Shown piece by piece: positions 23,028 to 29,902 of a stretch of 29,902 bases of DNA. Below the pieces are notes generated by a model. That model was not told the origin of the DNA. It ran no database searches and saw nothing but the letters and a program-made list of their open reading frames with translations. The stretch is from JBKJML01 sp046596415 (GTDB lineage Bacteria > Actinomycetota > Thermoleophilia > Gaiellales > Gaiellaceae). Within the stretch, counting starts at the first letter, position 1; each line of letters begins with the position of its first letter. The position numbers and the translations under genes were made by a program. Location of the stretch: positions 1 through 29,902 of the forward strand of contig JBKJML010000161.1 of NCBI GenBank assembly GCA_046596415.1. Direction: 5' to 3'.

Positions 23028-24155
23028 ATGATCAATACGGACATTGTGGTCGGTGCCGGTATGAAGATCGTGTGCTCGAGGGACGAGCTCGTCCAGAAGC
23101 TCGCCGTCGTCTCGCGCGCCGTCTCCACGCGAGGCACCGTCCAGGTGCTGTCGGGAATCCTCCTTCAGGCGCAGGGCGACTCGTTGTCGCTCGCCGCGAC
23201 GGACATGGAGCTCTCTCTGCGCGCGACACTCGAGGCGAAGATCGAAGGCGACGGCGCGGTCGTCGTGCCCGGCAAGCTCCTCACCGACCTGGCGCGCCTG
23301 TTGCCCGAGAGCCAGGTGACGCTCGAGTACCGGCCCGAGGAGGGTGTCGTCCAGATCACCTGTGGCGCGGCGAGCTATCGACTGAACACTTACAGCGCAG
23401 AGGATTTTCCCCGCCTGCCCGATGTCGGCGCCCAGCTCCATGCGATCGACCGCGTGGCGTTGCTCGAGACGATCGACCGCGTGGCCCGCTCCGCCTCACG
23501 CGACGAGTCGCGGCCGGTGCTCACCGGGATCCTCGTCCGCTTCGAGGCGGGGAAGCTGGTGATGGCCGCAACGGACTCCTACCGGCTCTCCGTCAAGGAG
23601 ACCGTGCTCGAGCAGGCGGCACCCGAGCTCGAGGCGATCATTCCGGCGAGAGCGCTTCAGGAGCTCGGCCGTCTTGCCGGCGCGGCCGACACGATCGAGC
23701 TCGGCGTGCACGACAACCATGTCGTCTTCGGCACCGCCGACGCGTGGTTGACGACTCGCCGGATCGACGGCCAGTTCCCGAACGTGCGTCAGCTCGTCCC
23801 CGAGACGTTCGACGTCGAAGTCACGATCCCACGCGCCGAGCTGCTCGATGTCGTCCGTCGCGTCTCGGTGCTTGCGCAGCGCAACTCGCCGCTACGGCTG
23901 CGCTTCGCCGAGGGTGAGTTGACCGTGTCGGCGCAGACCCAGGACGTCGGCGAGGCGAAGGAGTCGCTGCCAGTTCCGTACACGGGCGAGGAGTTCGTGA
24001 TCGGTTTCAACGCGGATTTCCTGCGCGACGGCGTCGAGTCGATTCCCTCCGACGCGCTTCGGCTCCGGCTGATCAGCCCGCTGCGGCCGGCCGTGATGCA
24101 GGACGACGAAGCCGGCTTCACGTATCTGATCATGCCGATCCGCCTCGCCGGCTGA
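23028..24155 (+). CDS. dnaN: DNA polymerase III sliding clamp (beta subunit)
   Basis: 375 residues from ATG 23028, or 364 from ATG 23061. The first has AAAGGA very close upstream; the second gives the canonical clamp N-terminus MKIVCSRDELVQKL but has only a weak site, so the choice is open. Three repeated clamp domains are visible, with boundaries near 125 and 250. Typical segments include VVPGKLLTDLARLLP, SAEDFPRLPDV, ATDSYRLSVKE and the C-terminal YLIMPIRLAG, which forms part of the peptide-binding pocket. The clamp holds the polymerase and other factors on DNA. The TGA overlaps the CTG of recF. Confidence 0.97.
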   Translation: MINTDIVVGAGMKIVCSRDELVQKLAVVSRAVSTRGTVQVLSGILLQAQGDSLSLAATDMELSLRATLEAKIEGDGAVVVPGKLLTDLARLLPESQVTLEYRPEEGVVQITCGAASYRLNTYSAEDFPRLPDVGAQLHAIDRVALLETIDRVARSASRDESRPVLTGILVRFEAGKLVMAATDSYRLSVKETVLEQAAPELEAIIPARALQELGRLAGAADTIELGVHDNHVVFGTADAWLTTRRIDGQFPNVRQLVPETFDVEVTIPRAELLDVVRRVSVLAQRNSPLRLRFAEGELTVSAQTQDVGEAKESLPVPYTGEEFVIGFNADFLRDGVESIPSDALRLRLISPLRPAVMQDDEAGFTYLIMPIRLAG

Positions 24156-25213
24156 TCGTCAGGGCCGTCTCTCTCCGCGACTTTCGCTCGTACGCGCGGC
24201 TGGAGCTCGCCCTCGAGCCGGGGCTCGTGCTGGTCACCGGCCGCAACGGCGCCGGCAAGACGAACCTGCTCGAGGCGCTTCACGTCGGCACGCAAGGCTT
24301 TTCGCCGCGGACCCGTGCCGACCAGCAGCTCGTCCGTCTGGGCGCGGACGCGGCGCGCGTCGCGCTGGTCGGCGACCGGGCCGGCGTGGCGCTCGAGGTG
24401 GAGCTGACGCTTCGGCGGAGCGAGGGCAAGCGCGCGAAGCTGAACGGCGCGACGCTTCGCTCGACGGAGCAGCTGCGAGGCGAGGTCTCGACGCTCGTCT
24501 TCACCCCGGACCGGCTCACCGTGGTCAAGGGCGGCCCCGCAGTGCGACGCGCGTATTTCGACCGCACGTTGGGGCGGTTGCTCCCGGCCCGCTCGCAGCT
24601 GCCGATCCAATACGCCGCAGCGGTGGGCCAGCGCAACGCTGCGCTTCGCCGTGCAGCCGGCGGCCACTCGAACCGCGACGCGATCGAACCGTGGACCGCG
24701 CAGGTCGCCGAGCTCGGAGCGGAGCTCGTCGCGGCCCGTCGCGAGGCCCTCGGCATTCTCTCGCTGGCGTTTGCCGAGCGCGCGGGCGAGCTCGGGCTGC
24801 CTGCTGGGGCGCTCGACTATGACGGCGAGCCGCCGACAGCGGCCGAGCTCGAGGCCCGCCTCGACCGAGACGTCGAGCGGGGGGTCACCGGCCTCGGGCC
24901 GCACCTCGACGACGTGACGATCCGCTCCGGCGAGCGCGAGCTCCGCAGCTTCGGCTCCCAGGGGGAGCAACGGCTCGCTGTCCTCTCGCTGCTCCTCGCC
25001 GAGGCCGAGGTGGTCGCCGAGCGTCGCGGCGTCGCACCGCTCGTCCTCCTCGACGACGTGCTCTCCGAGCTCGACGCCGGGCGCCGCCGGATCCTGGCGG
25101 AGCGGATCGGGCGAGTCGGCCAGGTCGTCGTCACCGCGACCGGCGCCGACGCCCTGCCGCTCGAGCCCGCGCAGCTCCTCGAGGTCACGCCGGGTGAGGT
25201 ACGCACGCTGTGA
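24152..25213 (+). CDS. recF: DNA replication/repair protein RecF, probable CTG start
   Basis: 353 residues from CTG 24152. RecF proteins begin with a conserved first strand (IVRxLxLxxFRSY), which here reads IVRAVSLRDFRSYARLEL directly after the CTG. The next start codon, GTG 24227, would put Walker A at residue 5 and delete that strand. The CTG overlaps the dnaN TGA as CTGA. Walker A is GRNGAGKTN (30-38), the signature motif lies in FGSQGEQRLAVLSLLLAEAEV, and Walker B with D-loop is LVLLDDVLSELDAGRR. RecF loads RecA at gaps with RecO and RecR. Its TGA overlaps the dciA GTG. Confidence 0.95.
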   Translation: MIVRAVSLRDFRSYARLELALEPGLVLVTGRNGAGKTNLLEALHVGTQGFSPRTRADQQLVRLGADAARVALVGDRAGVALEVELTLRRSEGKRAKLNGATLRSTEQLRGEVSTLVFTPDRLTVVKGGPAVRRAYFDRTLGRLLPARSQLPIQYAAAVGQRNAALRRAAGGHSNRDAIEPWTAQVAELGAELVAARREALGILSLAFAERAGELGLPAGALDYDGEPPTAAELEARLDRDVERGVTGLGPHLDDVTIRSGERELRSFGSQGEQRLAVLSLLLAEAEVVAERRGVAPLVLLDDVLSELDAGRRRILAERIGRVGQVVVTATGADALPLEPAQLLEVTPGEVRTL

Positions 25214-25665
25214 TCGAGCGCGCCGGCGACGCGATCAGAGACGCTCTCGAGGCGCTGGGCGGCGAACCGGCGAACACCCACTCGCTCGAGCGTGCCTGGC
25301 CCGCGGCAGTCGGCCTGGAGAACGCGCGCGTCGCCTGGCCGTCCAGGCTCGCACGCGACGGCACGCTCTACGTCAATGCGCGCGATGCGACCTGGGCTTT
25401 CCAGCTAGGGATGCTCTCGGAGGAGATCCTCGCGAACCTCCGAGCCGAGCTCGGCGAGGCGGCGCCGCACGCGCTCAGGTTTGCGCCGGGACCCCTGCCC
25501 GAGGCCCCTGCCGCCCGTGCCTCCGCTCGGGTTGCCCCATCCCCCGTGGAGCGCGAGCAAGCCGCCGCGATCGCCGCCGGCGTCGAGGATCCGGAGCTAC
25601 GCGACCTCGTCGCCCGCACCGCTGCGGCGAGCCTCGCCAAGGCCCGCTCCGACCGCGATTTGTGA
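25210..25665 (+). CDS. dciA: DUF721/DciA-family protein
   Basis: 151 residues from GTG 25210, overlapping the recF stop as GTGA. The DUF721 core lies at about 10-90: HSLERAWPAAVGLENARVAWP, then GTLYVNARDATWAFQLGML and EEILANLRAEL, the usual W...VG...A / L.V.v.s..Wa..L order. DciA is thought to be the ancestral loader or partner of the replicative helicase DnaB, and recF-dciA-gyrB is a common order. The C-terminal 55 residues are Ala/Pro-rich and then helical. Family recognition is by pattern; the helicase-loading role is known from other species only. Confidence 0.88.
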   Translation: MIERAGDAIRDALEALGGEPANTHSLERAWPAAVGLENARVAWPSRLARDGTLYVNARDATWAFQLGMLSEEILANLRAELGEAAPHALRFAPGPLPEAPAARASARVAPSPVEREQAAAIAAGVEDPELRDLVARTAAASLAKARSDRDL

Positions 25666-25676
25666 TACACTACTTC
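25663..25676 (+). promoter_or_regulatory. Extended -10 promoter for gyrB leader
   Basis: TGATACACT (25663-25671) is an extended -10 (TGN plus TACACT) formed partly by the TGA stop of dciA. Only five bases separate it from the GTG at 25677. If used, transcription begins almost at that codon, so the leader is very short and starts with a reading frame. No -35 stands out. Confidence 0.45.
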
Positions 25677-25712
25677 GTGCCCGCAATGTGCCCATTTGCA
25701 GGGCTTTTTTAA
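25677..25712 (+). CDS. Candidate 11-residue leader peptide upstream of gyrB
   Basis: Frame GTG to TAA encoding MPAMCPFAGLF. Its stop shares one base with the gyrB ATG as TAATG, a classic coupling junction. gyrB itself has no Shine-Dalgarno sequence. The frame begins five bases after an extended -10, so it would be read from a leaderless message. It spans a terminator-like hairpin. The existence of the peptide is inferred from layout only; a second in-frame ATG at 25686 is another possible start. Alternative: chance, with gyrB translated from a transcript that starts upstream. Confidence 0.4.
   Translation: MPAMCPFAGLF
25690..25710 (+). terminator. Terminator/attenuator-like hairpin before gyrB
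   Basis: GCCC (25690-25693), seven-base loop, GGGC (25701-25704), then six T residues (25705-25710), one base before the gyrB ATG. The stem has only four GC pairs, so it would be weak alone. It lies wholly inside the candidate leader peptide frame, so ribosomes translating that frame would prevent its folding. It could end transcripts from dnaN-recF-dciA or act as a gyrB attenuator. Confidence 0.45.
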
Positions 25713-28094
25713 TGACTGAAACCGAATACACCGCAAAGGACATCACCGTTCTGGAGGGGCTGGAGCCCGTCCGGCTTCGCCCCGGCATGTACATCGGCTC
25801 GACGGGCGCCCGGGGCCTCCACCATCTCGTCTACGAGGTGGTCGACAACTCGGTCGACGAGGCCCTTGCAGGACGCAACGACTACGTCGAGGTGATCCTC
25901 CATCCGGACAACTCGGTGACCGTGAAGGACGCCGGCGCGGGCATCCCCGTCGACGTGATTCCCGAGCAGGGCATGTCCGCCCTGACGGTCGTCTTGACGA
26001 AGCTCCACGCGGGCGGCAAGTTCGGCGGCGACGGGTACAAGGTGTCCGGCGGCCTGCACGGCGTCGGCGTCTCGGTGGTGAACGCGCTCTCCGAACGGCT
26101 CGTCGCCGAGGTTCGTCGCGACGGGAAGCTCTACCGCCAGGAATTCGCCCGCGGAGTTCCGCAGGGGGAGCTGGAAGTCGTCGGCGAGGTCGCCGAGGGC
26201 GACACCGGCACCACGATCGCGTTCCTTCCCGACGCGGAGATCTTCGAGGAGCTCGAGCTCTCGACCCAGACACTCGTCCAGCACCTGCGCGAGACGGCGT
26301 TCCTGACGCGCGGCCTCAAGATCGTCGTGATCGACGAGCGCGACGCCGACGCCCGGTACGAGTTCCAGTACGACGGCGGCATCCGCGACTTCGTCGCCTA
26401 CATCAACGACGCGAAGGAACCGGTCCACAAGCACATCGCCTATTTCGAGGGCGAGAACGAGGACGGGAACGTCGAGGTCGCGATGCAGTGGAACACCTCG
26501 TACGTCGAATCGGTGCTCTCGTTCGCCAACAACATCAGCACCCACGAGGGGGGCACGCACCTCTCCGGCTTTCGCTCGGCGCTGACAGGCACGATCAACC
26601 GCTATGCGCGCGAGAAGGGCCTGCTGAAGGAGAAGGAGGACAACCTCGAGGGCGAGGACGTCCGCGAAGGGCTCGCCGCGATCATCTCCGTCAAGCTCCG
26701 CAACCCCCAGTTCGAGGGCCAGACGAAGACGAAGCTCGGCAACCCGCCGATCGAGAGCCTCGTCAAGACGGTGCTGAACCAGAAGCTCGCCGAGTTCCTG
26801 GAGGAGAACCCGCAGGACGCGCGCCAGATCATCGCCAAGACGATCTCGGCCTCGCGCGCCCGCCAGGCCGCGCGCAAGGCACGCGAGCTGACGCGCCGCA
26901 AGAGCGCGCTCGAGAGCATGTCGCTGCCGGGCAAGCTCGCCGACTGCTCGATCAAGGATCCCGAGGCCGCGGAGCTCTTCATCGTCGAGGGCGACTCCGC
27001 AGGCGGCTCGGCCAAGATGGGCCGCGACCGTACCTACCAGGCGATCCTGCCGCTGCGCGGCAAGATCATCAACTCCGAGAAGAACCGGATCAACAAGGTG
27101 CTCTCGAACAACGAGATCCAGGCGATGATCACCGCGATCGGGACCGGAATCGGCGACGAGTTCGACATCGCGAAGCTCCGCTACCACAAGGTCGTCGTGA
27201 TGACGGACGCCGACGTCGACGGCTCCCACATCCGGACCTTGATCCTCACCTTCCTCTACCGGCAGATGCCGGAGCTGATCGAGCGCGGCCACATCTACAT
27301 CGCGGTGCCGCCGCTCTACAAGGTCAAGATCGGCAACCAGGAGTATTACTTCGAGAAGGACGCCCAGCTCGAGGAGCTGCTCGTCCGCGAACGCGTCGGC
27401 GAGCTCGAGATCAGCTCGCGCTCGGGCGAGCCGGTCAAGCTGACCGAGGCGCGCTGGGGACGGTATGTGCGATCGCTGCCGGAGTTCGAAGGCTGGCTGT
27501 CGCGGCTTCGCTCCGACTACGGCGCCGGCCCGGCCGACTTCATGGTCGACCACCGGCTCGTCGAGCTCGACACAGAGACGCTCGCGAAGCTCGACGGCGA
27601 GATCAGCGCGGAGTCGGTGAACGGCCATGTCTTGGCGGTCGTCGACCGGAACGACCAGGAGCTCGTGGTCAAGGTGGTGGAGACCTCGACGAGCGCGGCC
27701 CGGAACGTGACGATCCCGGTCGCGCTCCTCGGATCGCCGGTCTACGCGAACGTGCGCCGGGCATACGCGAAGCTGACCGAGGTCGTCGGTGCTCCTCCGT
27801 TCGCGCTCGCGGCAGGCAAGAAGCGCCGCGACGCCGCGACCTTCGGCGCCCTCCGCACGGACGCGCTCGAGCTCGCCAAGGAAGGGATTCAGCTCTCGCG
27901 CTTCAAGGGCCTCGGCGAGATGAACGAGGGGCAACTCTGGGAGACGACGATGGATCCGCAGCGGCGACTGCTGCTTCGCGTCGACGTCGAGGACGCATCC
28001 GCCGCCGACCGTCTCTTCTCGACCCTGATGGGCGACCAGGTCGAGCCGCGCCGCCAGTTCATCGAGGACAACGCCCGCGACGTCAGGTTCCTGG

Positions 28095-28102
<8 letters not shown>
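25712..28102 (+). CDS. gyrB: DNA gyrase subunit B
   Basis: 796 residues from ATG 25712; the open frame from 25481 is a shadow of dciA. The GHKL ATPase has EVVDNSVDEAL, DAGAGIPVD and GGLHGVGVSVVNALS. The transducer follows, then the TOPRIM domain with EGDSAGGSA (about 426) and DADVDGSH (about 499). The C-terminus has RFKGLGEMNEGQLWETTMDP. It is about 120-150 residues longer than mycobacterial or Bacillus GyrB because of an insert (about 550-724) between EYYFEKDAQLEELL and the KGLGEMN motif, at the same place as the E. coli GyrB insert. GyrB binds ATP and magnesium and supercoils DNA with GyrA. Its stop lies inside the gyrA start region. Confidence 0.97.

Positions 28103-29902
<1,800 letters not shown>

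Overview
This window is the replication-origin neighbourhood of a high-GC bacterium, most likely an actinobacterium of the class Thermoleophilia (Gaiellales/Solirubrobacterales-like). The phylum call rests on gene order, GC-rich codon use, frequent GTG/TTG starts, probable leaderless operon heads and an M. tuberculosis-like GyrA active-site segment. The class is inference; no marker search was possible.

Layout. 1-15.4 kb is mostly envelope and glycan genes: a probably catalytically dead M28 peptidase-like membrane protein and a class E-like sortase (+); moeA (-); a polyprenol-phosphate GT2, a GT4 glycosyltransferase and a DUF2079 membrane protein (+); an mscS / class A PBP / GT87 mannosyltransferase operon (-); and a tightly overlapping + strand run of a PIG-V-like mannosyltransferase, a CPBP protease, an L,D-transpeptidase, a PrcB-domain protein and chorismate mutase. 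15.4-16.7 kb holds a DUF151 bifunctional nuclease, two small uncharacterised genes and tRNA-Ile(GAT). 16.7-21.2 kb is the classical leftward origin arm: rpmH, rnpA, yidD, yidC, khpB(jag), rsmG, parA, parB. 21.5-29.9 kb is the rightward arm: dnaA, dnaN, recF, dciA(DUF721), gyrB and gyrA (cut by the window end). DnaA boxes lie both in rpmH-dnaA and in dnaA-dnaN, so the origin looks split.

Expression logic is the most striking part. Several operon heads show a -10-like hexamer followed by exactly six bases and then the start codon (moeA, GT2, mscS, a 57-residue gene, parA), which implies leaderless mRNAs. Inside operons most starts overlap the previous stop as NTGA, and in recF and the GT4 gene (perhaps also the GT87 gene) the conserved N-terminus points to a CTG start within CTGA. 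gyrB has no Shine-Dalgarno sequence; it appears coupled through TAATG to an 11-residue leaderless leader peptide that contains a terminator-like hairpin.

The genes divide into an origin/replication/segregation block, a membrane-insertion and RNA-processing block, and a cell-surface block in which the GT2 enzyme could supply polyprenol-phosphate sugar to several GT-C-type transferases. No mobile elements, CRISPR arrays or obviously foreign DNA were seen.
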